Source: JABGQS01 sp963674545 (lineage in GTDB: Bacteria > Bacillota > Clostridia > Christensenellales > SZUA-584). Taken from it: 64,000 nt of DNA. Where the stretch lies: contig CAXXFB010000001.1 of the NCBI GenBank assembly GCA_963674545.2, positions 1,488,001-1,552,000 on the forward strand, written 5' to 3'. Of this stretch, positions 43,535 to 51,935 are shown piece after piece. Both the position numbers and the translations under genes were made by a program. Within the stretch, counting starts at the first letter, position 1, and the number at the start of each line of letters is the position of its first letter. Under the pieces are notes generated by a model that worked only from the letters and a program-made list of their open reading frames with translations, was not told where the DNA came from and made no database searches.

Positions 43535-44611
43535 TCAATAAATAAAAGGAATTATCCTATATTTTACTTTCTTTTTATACTGCTGCCAAAGCTCTCCGTA
43601 TTTTGCACTGCAAACCTTATCGTCATCTGCCTGGCGAGAAAACATGAGCCCTATATAGTAAGCCGGATACAGCCATACCATCCAAACTCCGAAATATCCG
43701 GAAGCAAGAGCTATCGCTACAGCCTGGATGATTTCCCCAAGATAGTTTATATGGCGGCTTGCGCCCCAGAATCCGTTGGTAAGTAGGCTGAGCTTGCCGT
43801 CGCTTAGCACCTCTGGTTTAATCCAAAGGAATTTTCTTTCAGGCGCCGTTTTAAAAAAGTACTTCTGCATATTAGCCCCACGTGTAAACACCCAGCCGAA
43901 GAGGAAGAGCACTCCGAAGAGCGCTGTAAGCCAAACGGGGCGTCCGGGATTCGGAAGATGAGCTGTAAACCAGAGTGATACTGAATAAAAATAGGGATAG
44001 AACGCAAGGCAGCCAAACCCCAGTTTGAACCCTACCCGCTCCGCAATAAAATCGTATGTCCACAAATGGACCTTTTCAAATATCAGATATTCAAAACAGA
44101 ACCATGTCAGCATTGCGCAGCCCAAAAGAAAACCGTAGTTTATGTTTTCTATGTTTATTATATGGTACGCTGCAAAAGACAGAACATTAAGCTGAAGCAT
44201 AACAGCGCCAATCAAATAAAGCCACAGCTTTGCGTCAATAAAGCCGCCGCGTATCTGGGCATCTTTTGTTCTGCCAAACCAAAAGTCTGCAAAGAACGAT
44301 TTGCCGGTAGATGGATGCTTTAGAACAATGTATAAAGAATATATGAGTCCGAGAACTACCGCGCCTATCAGCCCCAGCCACCTGACTTGGTAGAACCATG
44401 TGTAGGGAACTATATTGAAGCGCCCGAGCAGAAACCAAATGAGTATACTTACCGGAAGCACGAATTTACCGTTTATCCTGTAATTCATTACTTCACCGGT
44501 TTTTTCATTTTTTACATACCCTTTTGTTCTTTTAGCAGGAATGATGATATGCAGCAGAGTTATAACTGCATATGTAATCAGCGGTGTGATAAGGCCCAAG
44601 AATATCTTCAT
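43535..44611 (-). CDS. ERG4/ERG24-family sterol reductase-like membrane protein
   Basis: A 358-residue protein with about nine membrane helices. The C-terminal half carries the signature of NADPH-dependent sterol C14/C24 reductases: GANMQKYFF (245-253), NGFWGASRHINYLGE (279-293), DDDKVCSAKYG (329-339) and the terminal YRIIPFIY (351-358). A STGKSFFADFWFGR segment near 101-114 matches the family's motif for the domain start. Known members reduce sterol double bonds; bacteria with them are mostly sterol makers such as methanotrophs. Its ATG overlaps the stop of the SDR gene (ATGA), so the pair is translationally coupled. The substrate here is unknown: a host or dietary steroid, or an isoprenoid, are the main options. 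Confidence 0.85.
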   Translation of the reverse strand: MKIFLGLITPLITYAVITLLHIIIPAKRTKGYVKNEKTGEVMNYRINGKFVLPVSILIWFLLGRFNIVPYTWFYQVRWLGLIGAVVLGLIYSLYIVLKHPSTGKSFFADFWFGRTKDAQIRGGFIDAKLWLYLIGAVMLQLNVLSFAAYHIINIENINYGFLLGCAMLTWFCFEYLIFEKVHLWTYDFIAERVGFKLGFGCLAFYPYFYSVSLWFTAHLPNPGRPVWLTALFGVLFLFGWVFTRGANMQKYFFKTAPERKFLWIKPEVLSDGKLSLLTNGFWGASRHINYLGEIIQAVAIALASGYFGVWMVWLYPAYYIGLMFSRQADDDKVCSAKYGELWQQYKKKVKYRIIPFIY

Positions 44612-45396
44612 GATAAACCTCCTGTATTTTTCGACATTATTTTGATTACAGCTTTTCTGCTCAGCACTCTCGCGAGCAAAAAGCGACCGATTTTATTTAT
44701 TGCTCCGGGAATGGTAATCGGTCTCTTTCCCAGTGCATGAAGTGTCTTTTCAACGACCTTGCTTGCTTCAAGCGTTCCGGGCGCTGGATTAGTCTTTTCG
44801 GCCTGTTGGTAGCCGGGTGTCAGAATCGCCCCAGCACAGCAGGCAATCACATCTATTCCGTGTGGCTTAAGCTCTTCCCAAAGACCTTCGGCTAAAATGG
44901 CGTTGAACGATTTTGTTGCTGAATAAGCCGCAAGCTTTGGGCTGCCCTGTGCGCCTGCAAGAGACGACATCAGAATAATGCCTCCTTTGTTTCTCTGTAT
45001 CATCGACACTGACAATAGCTTTGACAGCAGCAGCGGCGCTTTCACATTGACAGCAGCAGCGAGCTCCAGCTTCTCTTCGCTCGTATCTTCGAACAAACCG
45101 ATCGGAGCAAATGCGGCATTGTAAACAAGCAAACCGATAGAGACCTTCAAAGCGCTGACTTTTTCTTTAACATCTTCATAATCCGCCATATCTGCAGTTA
45201 TAGCAATTACATCGATACCATATGTTTCTTTCAGCTTTGCTGCCGCAGCTTCAAGCAGATCTTGCCTGCGGGCAATTAAAACAAGGTTCAGACCACGCTT
45301 TGCAATAGCTTCTGCGAAAGCATAGCCTAACCCTTCAGAGCCTCCTGCTATCAATGCATATTCTCCGTATTTTTCATTGAATGATGTAGTTTTCAT
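44608..45396 (-). CDS. Short-chain dehydrogenase/reductase, steroid/3-oxoacyl reductase type
   Basis: A 262-residue SDR. The nucleotide motif GGSEGLG is at 18-24, with ARR at 42-44 favouring NADPH. NAA is at 93-95 and the catalytic Ser144/145, Tyr158 and Lys162 follow. Of the known SDRs it is closest in pattern to the 17-beta-HSD12 / keto-reductase group. The ATG at 45396 follows AAGGTG; the longer reading uses a GTG inside that box. It is the first gene of the pair with the ERG4/ERG24-type reductase, which points to successive reductions of one hydrophobic ketone. Confidence 0.88.
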   Translation of the reverse strand: MKTTSFNEKYGEYALIAGGSEGLGYAFAEAIAKRGLNLVLIARRQDLLEAAAAKLKETYGIDVIAITADMADYEDVKEKVSALKVSIGLLVYNAAFAPIGLFEDTSEEKLELAAAVNVKAPLLLSKLLSVSMIQRNKGGIILMSSLAGAQGSPKLAAYSATKSFNAILAEGLWEELKPHGIDVIACCAGAILTPGYQQAEKTNPAPGTLEASKVVEKTLHALGKRPITIPGAINKIGRFLLARVLSRKAVIKIMSKNTGGLS

Positions 45397-45650
45397 AAAA
45401 ATCACCTTGCCTTTTGTTCCTTAAGCTTTGCTTGTCGGAGAAGCAGTATAAAAAAAAGAAATCTTTAGGATTCTTGATGGTATCAGACTACTCGTCTGCT
45501 CAAATTCTATTTTAAGCGTTGTCTGCGTTTTTATCAACTATAAATTGCAGTAAAGAACCTTTCCAGATCAGCAAGCTTGCACAAACTGATTGCCAAATAA
45601 ATAGTCATAGATTCTTGTCCGTTCATAACACCCGGAGTTTTTATAAATTT

Positions 45651-46709
45651 TTAGTATGTAATCTCTGTATCTGATATAAAAACGGCTCTGCCAGTCTTAA
45701 TGCTTTTATAAACACCCTCCGTAAACATCATGTATTTAAGCCCATCCTCAAAGGTAGTATTAGCACCGCCGCCGATTATCTTCTCGTCCTTTATAGCATG
45801 GATGAAGTCCTCTTCCACTTTCCATCGGCCTTCCTCATCAGAAGGTATCGTCAGTTCCTTGAGCTCTGCCTCGCCTTTTTTTGCTCCGTACAGTTTGCCG
45901 GAAGAAAAACACAAGGTGCCTTTGCTACCGTACAATACGGCTTTGAATTCGTCCGCCAGGCCGGTAACACTTGAAATCTGTATATTCATTTGTGCTCCGC
46001 AGTCCATATCGGCCAATACGTCGATGTGATCGGGGATACTTATTGCTCGCAATTCTCCGCTGCCAGCCTCCTTACGCGTCTTTACAAATGTCTTTCCTAT
46101 TGCCATTACCCGGTTTGCTTCACCTACCCAATGCATCATCGATTCATACCATATTCCAAGACTCATAATGTTGTGTCCGCTCAGGGCGCTGTCTTGCCTC
46201 CAATGAAATGGAGTGTCGTATTCAAGGAATTTCCCTCCGTCTTTAATTTCAATAGCAAGTATTTCTCCGAGATATCCTTCAGATATAAGTCTTCTCACAT
46301 ATCTATCTTCCCTCAGAGTTATGGGAGAAGGAACCAATTGGCAAATTAGCTTAAGATTTTTCTTAGAAGCCTGATACATCTCAAGTGCTTCTTTAGCATT
46401 CATGGACATCCTTGCCTCGCACAAGACATGTTTGCCGGCAGTTATAGCAGCAAGCGTAACAGGACAATGCATATATGGCCAGGTGCCGATTACTACAGCA
46501 TCTATCTCCGGATCATTGACCAGCTCTGACCAATTCTCATAGACTTTCGGGATGTTGTATTCGAAGGCGACTTTTTTGGATGACTCCACGCTGCGGTTGC
46601 ATACTCCAATGATTTCAACATCTTTTATAGTTTGAAAATTCGGGATATGCCGGTCCACCATGTTTTTGCCGGCGCCAACTATGCCAAGACGGATTTTATT
46701 TTGTGTCAT
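45651..46709 (-). CDS. Gfo/Idh/MocA family oxidoreductase
   Basis: A 352-residue NAD(P)-dependent dehydrogenase of sugars, inositols or related compounds. The Rossmann motif IVGAGKNMVDRHI comes first, and WSELVNDPEIDAVVIGTWP and GKHVLCEARMSMNAKEA carry the family's catalytic Lys position (here Glu-Ala-Arg replaces the usual EKP, so the common Lys may be lost). The ATG at 46709 lies 11 bases after GAGGAGG; a GTG at 46721 would overlap that box. The substrate is unknown. Confidence 0.85.
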   Translation of the reverse strand: MTQNKIRLGIVGAGKNMVDRHIPNFQTIKDVEIIGVCNRSVESSKKVAFEYNIPKVYENWSELVNDPEIDAVVIGTWPYMHCPVTLAAITAGKHVLCEARMSMNAKEALEMYQASKKNLKLICQLVPSPITLREDRYVRRLISEGYLGEILAIEIKDGGKFLEYDTPFHWRQDSALSGHNIMSLGIWYESMMHWVGEANRVMAIGKTFVKTRKEAGSGELRAISIPDHIDVLADMDCGAQMNIQISSVTGLADEFKAVLYGSKGTLCFSSGKLYGAKKGEAELKELTIPSDEEGRWKVEEDFIHAIKDEKIIGGGANTTFEDGLKYMMFTEGVYKSIKTGRAVFISDTEITY

Positions 46710-47274
46710 CAAATCATGCACCTCCTCTAATTTATTAATGTCCGTTTGTCTTTGCCTTGCTTATTACCATTCTAAACTTTTTATATCACTGTGTAAACTT
46801 TAAAGCCCGCTTTTTATGATGAATCCGTATAATTATGTCCATTAATGCTGCCTTTCAGATATTTAGAGTTTACTGGAAAATACAATTTTTTGTACCGGAC
46901 TTGATGGCCTGATAATGTTATATCTCAGGGGACTATCTCCGCTCCCTACTGTCGCTTTCACGCCTCCTCGCATTCCTTCTTACGCTCTCGGCGGCGGATT
47001 GCTCGTATTCGATTCCCCAGCTAAAACAAAAAGTCATACACAAGGTATATCTTTTTATTTTGACGTTTTTGGTTAAAAAGCACACTATGTATCAGTAATT
47101 ATGAGAGGCTCCCGGAGGCTGGTCAGATAATAATATTAGTAATTTCTACTCTAAGTTTATAGTAAACGGATATCGTATTTCATCTCTAAAGCATAGTCCC
47201 TTGGAGCTGAGTTCCCTAGGGAAACGTGGGAGAAATTCATTTTCCAAGTTTTTTACGAATCATCTTTAAGGATC
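46710..47274. other. Intergenic stretch without a recognised gene
   Basis: About 565 bases between the oxidoreductase start and the truncated larA. The part at 46950-47040 is richer in G+C and open for some 30 codons on the minus strand (SWGIEYEQSAAESVRRNARR), but has no start, binding site or known homology. The rest is AT-rich. No tRNA or riboswitch was seen. Confidence 0.5.
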
Positions 47275-47847
47275 TCAGCTCGCCAGATCCGGCAGCGTAC
47301 TTCCTCCATATGGCATAACAATGACCTTCGCCTCATCCCCCGCTTTTACAAGAGCCAAATCAAGAGCTTCCTGAACACATGCAAACGGATAGAAAAACAT
47401 TGATCTAACGAAATCTTCGTCCATATCCGACACAAGATAAACATCAGCTTTTTGCTGTACCATACCTATTGCAGCAGCCTTATGTCCTCCAAGCTCGAAC
47501 TTACGCTCTATCTTTTTAACCATACTTTCAGGAGAATCCGCCTCTGTCATCCAACGCTCAAATACCTCTTCACCTAGCCCCTCTGAACATGACGCAACAA
47601 GAATAATCGTTCCGCCGTCTTTAACGGCGTGTTTTGAATTATCAAGAGCCTTCTGCGCCTGGTATAGATTTATATCTTTCGGGTATCCTCCCGGCGATAC
47701 TAAAACAACGTCTGCTTTTTCTTTTATATTTATTTTATACAGCATATCAAGGAACTTGCATCCTGCTCTGTGAGCCATGATGTGGTCTCCTGCTACAGCC
47801 TTAATAATGTTTTTCTTCTCATCGAGAACTACATTCAGTATGAAGTG
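47275..47847 (-). pseudogene. larA: larA, C-terminal part only (truncated at the IS21 element)
   Basis: Nickel-dependent lactate racemase family. The readable fragment runs from the IS flank as HFILNVVLDEKKNIIKAVAG, through MAHRAGCKFLDM and VSPGGYPKDINLYQAQKAL to the natural C-terminus. About 190 of roughly 420 residues remain. The upstream half, with the His residues that hold the Ni-pincer cofactor, is missing. The other side of the IS does not contain it, so it was deleted. No function is expected. Confidence 0.85.
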
Positions 47848-47851
47848 TTAC
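47847..47851. repeat. GTTAC direct repeat, left flank of the IS
   Basis: GTTAC here and at 50285-50289 flank the element exactly, matching the target duplication of an IS21-type insertion. Confidence 0.7.
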
Positions 47852-47898
47852 TGTCAAATAAAATTCCCTGCTTTTTGGCAAATAAGATTCCCTACTTT

Positions 47899-48645
47899 TT
47901 ATTTAGTATTTTCCACAAAGATCTGTTTTCTGTGAGCTAAGCGGTAACTGTCGTCGGAAAATGAAAGCACCTGACATTTATGAGTCAACCTATCCAACAA
48001 AGCGGTTGCTAGAATCGAATCACCAAGAACATCAGCCCATCCGTCAAAACCCTTATTAGAAGTAATTACGACAGAAGTATTCTCGTATAAATGAGATATC
48101 AGTTGGAAGAACATATTGGCTTCTGTTTTCCCAACCGGTAGATAACCTAGCTCGTCAATAATAAGTAAGTCTGCTTCCTTGATCCACTTAAGACGTGCTG
48201 CTGAACTTCTGGATATCTCTTGTGTTTTCAGGATATGAACAAGCGTATCCATAGAGGAAAAGAAAACCTTGTATCCAATCTCCACAGCCTTGTTTCCGAT
48301 AGCCAGAGCAAGATGTGTCTTTCCTGTTCCCGGAGGACCGATTAAGATCAGGTTGTATATTCCTTCAATCCAAGTAAGGGCGGCCAACTGATTTAACTGC
48401 CAGGTGGTAATCCCTTTCTGAAACTCTGTATCAAACGTCTCAAAGCCCTTGTAAGTCGGCAGACAGGCTTGCTTGATCCTTCGTTTCTTTTTATTCTCCT
48501 CTCGATATAAAACCTCATCATGCAGACAGTTCGCTAGGAAAGCCTCGTTGGATATTTGCTCATTTAAAAAAGGAAATGTTCTCCTGGACATATTCGCAAG
48601 TCCAAGCTGTTTTGCATATGTACGGATGCGTTCAACGTCTGTCAT
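47899..48645 (-). CDS. istB: IS21 helper ATPase IstB
   Basis: A 248-residue DnaC-like AAA+ ATPase. Walker A is LIGPPGTGKTHLALAIG and Walker B LLIIDELGYLPV. It assists IstA in target choice and strand transfer. Its ATG overlaps the istA stop by one base (TAATG), the standard coupling in this family. Confidence 0.95.
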   Translation of the reverse strand: MTDVERIRTYAKQLGLANMSRRTFPFLNEQISNEAFLANCLHDEVLYREENKKKRRIKQACLPTYKGFETFDTEFQKGITTWQLNQLAALTWIEGIYNLILIGPPGTGKTHLALAIGNKAVEIGYKVFFSSMDTLVHILKTQEISRSSAARLKWIKEADLLIIDELGYLPVGKTEANMFFQLISHLYENTSVVITSNKGFDGWADVLGDSILATALLDRLTHKCQVLSFSDDSYRLAHRKQIFVENTK

Positions 48646-50177
48646 TACCGCTCACCGCCTTTACAGAGACTGGCGTAAACCTCTATAGGTCTCGTTTGGG
48701 CTATGACTACACTATACTTAACAGGGATAGTACCGCTACATTCAGCAGGCAAAGGTTTCAGTTGTTTAAAGTACTCCAATGTATCCCTAAAATCATTAGC
48801 CGATACGATCTGCCTATCCAGACAATACACGGCTGCACGATGGAGTTCATCTGCTGAATATATCTCTGCAAGTTTCAGCAGTATACCCAGCTGGTCTCGA
48901 ACATATCTCGGTTTAGCTTCAATAATCTTCTCTACAAAACGAGTTCCTTCCGGTGATATGTATCCAGCAAACACTTTGTCTTTAATGCTTTGCAGTTTGG
49001 AGAACCTGTCCCGTTCCGGATGTTCATTGCGTACGCATTTTCCTACACCGTCAGCTATAGTATATTCATCAATAAATACATCGTCTTTTAAATCGTAAAA
49101 CCGTACCCTATTTGATGTTTCATCAGCTTCTATCCGAACTTTTTTACCCGGCTCATAGGTTCCCTTGGGCATACAGTAACGGTTCTGCCGGTACATTACA
49201 ACATTGTTTTTACGAACGATAGCAGTTGACGGTACATAAGTTGATTCTCCCAATTCCGGCGCAGATTTCAAATGCTGCTGCTCCTGCGCAAATACAACGG
49301 CAGGGACCATCTTTGTTGTCTCGTGCACTAATCCGTTTCCGGTCCGGTCCAACCACGCCAGCCCGTCGCTGTTGAGCCTTGCTATCCCGTGATAGATTCT
49401 GCAGGTCAGAAAGTTGTTTTTTACATACTTTACAACAGCTTCAATCTTTCCTTTACTTTCCGGGTCATTGCCACGACACAAATGGACAGAGAAACCAGCA
49501 TAATTCTTGTAGTTTTCAAATGTTTCTGTATATATAATATCTCCGCTGTTTTCGCTGACAACCATTACTCTATCTTGATCATATACGATTTCTGTTGGCC
49601 TGCCTCCATAAAAGCGGAATGCTCTGTCATGTGCCTGTATAAATGTTTGTGCTGTAAAGGGTTCTAATTGAAAGCATACATATTTATATCGTGAGCAGCT
49701 TAATACCATTGCGAATATATATATCCTAACGGATTTCCCGTAGCTGTCTTTCATTACCTTTTGTCCCAAATCCACCTGAGCCTGATAGCCAAAAGGTAAT
49801 TCAGGATTCTCAGCATACTGTCGTATTTTTACGGGTGCCGGTATACCTTCTTTCTCTCTAACGTTACTCACAAACAACCGAACTGTACGGTATGACGGCT
49901 TAAAGTCCGCAAAGTCTTCCCTAAGATTATCGTAAAGTATAGCTCCTGAGATTTCGGGATATGTTTTTAGTTTATCCAACACATACCCGTAATACGGATC
50001 CATGATTTTTGTTCGTTCTTTGGCTTCAAGCATGTATGACAGATATTCGCCCTCTGTCATGTCCCAATACTTCCTTACTGTTTTTGCATCAAGCCTAAGT
50101 TCCCGTGCTGCTCTTTGTTTTTTGTACCCCATTGTTTTTAGTTTCTGTATTTCTGCATACATCGTTATCCCTACCAT
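48645..50177 (-). CDS. istA: IS21 transposase IstA
   Basis: A 510-residue DDE transposase. The N-terminal helix-turn-helix reads GYKKQRAARELRLDAKTVRKYW. The integrase core contains the first Asp in YQAQVDLGQKV, the second near EIVYDQDRVMV and the Glu in KGKIEAVVKYVKNNF. GGAGG stands nine bases before the ATG at 50177. A 12-bp inverted repeat lies just upstream of it. The reading frame is intact. Confidence 0.95.
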   Translation of the reverse strand: MVGITMYAEIQKLKTMGYKKQRAARELRLDAKTVRKYWDMTEGEYLSYMLEAKERTKIMDPYYGYVLDKLKTYPEISGAILYDNLREDFADFKPSYRTVRLFVSNVREKEGIPAPVKIRQYAENPELPFGYQAQVDLGQKVMKDSYGKSVRIYIFAMVLSCSRYKYVCFQLEPFTAQTFIQAHDRAFRFYGGRPTEIVYDQDRVMVVSENSGDIIYTETFENYKNYAGFSVHLCRGNDPESKGKIEAVVKYVKNNFLTCRIYHGIARLNSDGLAWLDRTGNGLVHETTKMVPAVVFAQEQQHLKSAPELGESTYVPSTAIVRKNNVVMYRQNRYCMPKGTYEPGKKVRIEADETSNRVRFYDLKDDVFIDEYTIADGVGKCVRNEHPERDRFSKLQSIKDKVFAGYISPEGTRFVEKIIEAKPRYVRDQLGILLKLAEIYSADELHRAAVYCLDRQIVSANDFRDTLEYFKQLKPLPAECSGTIPVKYSVVIAQTRPIEVYASLCKGGER

Positions 50178-50190
50178 TTCTGCCTGCCTC

Positions 50191-50220
50191 CATTTATACT
50201 CTCATTCGAGTATAAATGGA
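50191..50220. repeat. 12-bp perfect inverted repeat upstream of istA
   Basis: CCATTTATACTC (50191-50202) and GAGTATAAATGG (50209-50220) with a 6-base loop. On the minus strand the first bases of the istA ribosome-binding site lie at the foot of this stem. Confidence 0.85.
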
Positions 50221-50286
50221 CAAGCTCTTTTATTCATTAAGTAGGGAAAATTGTTTGCCAAAAACCGTCCAATATAGTTTACCAGT

Positions 50287-50631
50287 TACAATTTTAAAGC
50301 ATTTTTTAATGAAATATACAGGATCTTCTATGATGATATTCAAGTTACAAAAACAATGATTAATAAGGGAAGTTTCGATTTTAATGAAGTATTCATTTTT
50401 CTGAAACTTCATAAATATAGAGGACCAGAGAGTTTTAAAGAATGGCATTCTATGTACAGCATTGGCGATAAAGATAACTACATGTATTTTTTCACATCTT
50501 TAGTTGCTGCCATAAACTCAATTATATTTACTTGGTTTGATAAAGACCTCGATAAAAGCCCTGATGAAATGGCTTCAATATTTAAAATCATTTTTAAGAT
50601 GTTTGGATTTAAAAAGCCTTTTAAGAATTAG
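50287..50631 (+). pseudogene. TetR-type regulator, C-terminal part only
   Basis: The frame is open from the IS boundary as YNFKAFFNEIYRIFYDDIQVT through MINKGSFDFNEVF to a natural stop. The end TWFDKDLDKSPDEMASIFKI is the typical last helix pair of TetR proteins. The N-terminal DNA-binding half is missing at the IS. The intact gene would have been divergent from larA. The first in-frame ATG is at 50356, but no ribosome binding site precedes it. Confidence 0.65.
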
Positions 50632-50882
50632 CAGATACTCCTATTATGTCCGAAATCCTTTCCTAATCCTCTATGTTTAATTTTGATATAACATGAATAA
50701 ATACCATATGAAAAAGGGTAAACAACAACCTTAAAATCAGCTGCCATCTTCCCTTTGTCATAGTGTAATATGATTATACACTTTTTTGAGCAACATGTAA
50801 ATATTGTTATTATTCTAACAATATTCCTATAATTCTAAGGTAAGCAGATAAATATTATAATCCTTAATTAAGAAAGAAAATG

Positions 50883-50911
50883 TTGCGTTCTAGAACTATT
50901 GTTCGTATAAT
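50883..50911 (+). promoter_or_regulatory. Promoter of a probable leaderless gene
   Basis: TTGCGT, exactly 17 bases, TATAAT, ending six bases before the ATG at 50918. Transcription should start on the A of that ATG. Confidence 0.65.
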
Positions 50912-50917
50912 GCTTAT

Positions 50918-51289
50918 ATGGATTCACCTTTAACAGTAACACATGAAGACTTTGTTAAACTCGCTGGCAGTAGAGTAATAAAGACTCTATCAAGCAGAGG
51001 CGGAGTTGCAATAGGCAACAGCGCTTTTGTTATGCTGATCGGTTCAGAGTTTAGCGGCAATACTTACATTGGTGGGTTGAAAAATACCTCTGATTTCAAC
51101 CGAATATACGAAGCAGGGCTAAGATACTACACAACGATATTTGTATATAATGACACTTATATTTTCAAAGAAGATGTTGAGCTGTTTTTACCTGCCGATG
51201 CCGTAAAGATGAACCGTGGCACATACGCTGTTTATATCGGTCATGGCAATAGAGACCATTATATTTTATTCATGCGAAGGGTCACCTAA
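50918..51289 (+). CDS. Hypothetical protein, 123 residues, probably leaderless
   Basis: Begins MDSPLTVTHEDFVKLAGSRV. It has no ribosome binding site but a strong promoter right before the ATG. The protein is soluble and looks mostly beta in its middle, ending YAVYIGHGNRDHYILFMRRV. No family recognised. It sits in the AT-rich region to the right of the IS, so it may have come with the accessory segment. Confidence 0.6.
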   Translation: MDSPLTVTHEDFVKLAGSRVIKTLSSRGGVAIGNSAFVMLIGSEFSGNTYIGGLKNTSDFNRIYEAGLRYYTTIFVYNDTYIFKEDVELFLPADAVKMNRGTYAVYIGHGNRDHYILFMRRVT

Positions 51290-51327
51290 GTTTTCTTGTT
51301 ATTGTTTATATAACTCAAAATAAGTTC

Positions 51328-51540
51328 TTATGGGTTACAGCTGCCACACGGAGAATACCCCTGAGCTATCAAGTCATCACGGTCTCCAGAGTAAAACTGT
51401 TTATTCTCCTCGTTCATCTGGTCAACGCTGGAACACCAAGGATGATGGAACTTGCCTGTATTAGTATTAATTACATAGTCATATTTGCGCTGCGGTGAAA
51501 TTTGTGAGCAGCTCAAGCTACAATATACATATATTAACAA
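51328..51540 (-). CDS. Short Ada-like zinc-binding segment, possibly a remnant
   Basis: The last 50 residues read YVINTNTGKFHHPWCSSVDQ through to GYSPCGSCNP, the metal-binding tail known from nuclease and lipoprotein ends (Cys, Cys-x2-Cys). The N-terminal 20 residues (from a TTG) do not fit. In other proteins this tail follows a larger domain, so it is probably the 3' end of a lost gene. Confidence 0.45.
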   Translation of the reverse strand: MLIYVYCSLSCSQISPQRKYDYVINTNTGKFHHPWCSSVDQMNEENKQFYSGDRDDLIAQGYSPCGSCNP

Positions 51541-51935
51541 ATTAGTTGATATCGTTGAAACTGATGATCTTCTTAAAATCGCAGATAGCTTATCTGACTA
51601 AGTGTAGACTAATAAATTTTGGTTGTTAAAAATACTTTTCAATATAGAATATTAATTTTAGTATTCCATTTTTTTCACTTTTTTTATATAATTATATGCG
51701 GATGTGAGAATATAAGCCTTTTCATAAAGAGTTGACCATCCATCCATAAATATTGAAATATTCTCACTGCTTTTGCCACAATAGAATTCTCACTTTTGTT
51801 CTTTAACTATATAACGAAAAAGACCTTATACAAAAATGAAACTGACTCAAAAGATCCTTGATAATGATTTAAGATAAATTATCAAAAAGAAACAGTGATG
51901 ATAAACAAATCTATCTTATATTTAAGAGGCGTGGT
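51541..51935. other. Intergenic stretch upstream of the giant surface-protein gene
   Basis: About 395 AT-rich bases. No open frame, RNA or clear promoter was seen. AAGAGG lies before the ATG at 51936. Confidence 0.6.

Larger units (their letters stand above)
47852..50284. mobile_element. IS21-family insertion sequence, 2433 bases
   Basis: A complete element with istA and istB. The left end begins TGTCAAATAAAATTCCCTGC and has a second copy (TGGCAAATAAGATTCCCTAC) 24 bases in. The right end, read inward, begins TGGTAAACTATATTGGACGG with the partner TGGCAAACAATTTTCCCTAC at the same distance. These multiple terminal repeats are typical of IS21. A GTTAC direct repeat flanks it. Both genes are intact, so it may be active. 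Confidence 0.9.

Noticed and set aside
46950..47040. G+C-richer block as a possible small RNA or gene remnant
   Set aside because: No promoter, stable fold or family could be shown; only noted as an open stretch.
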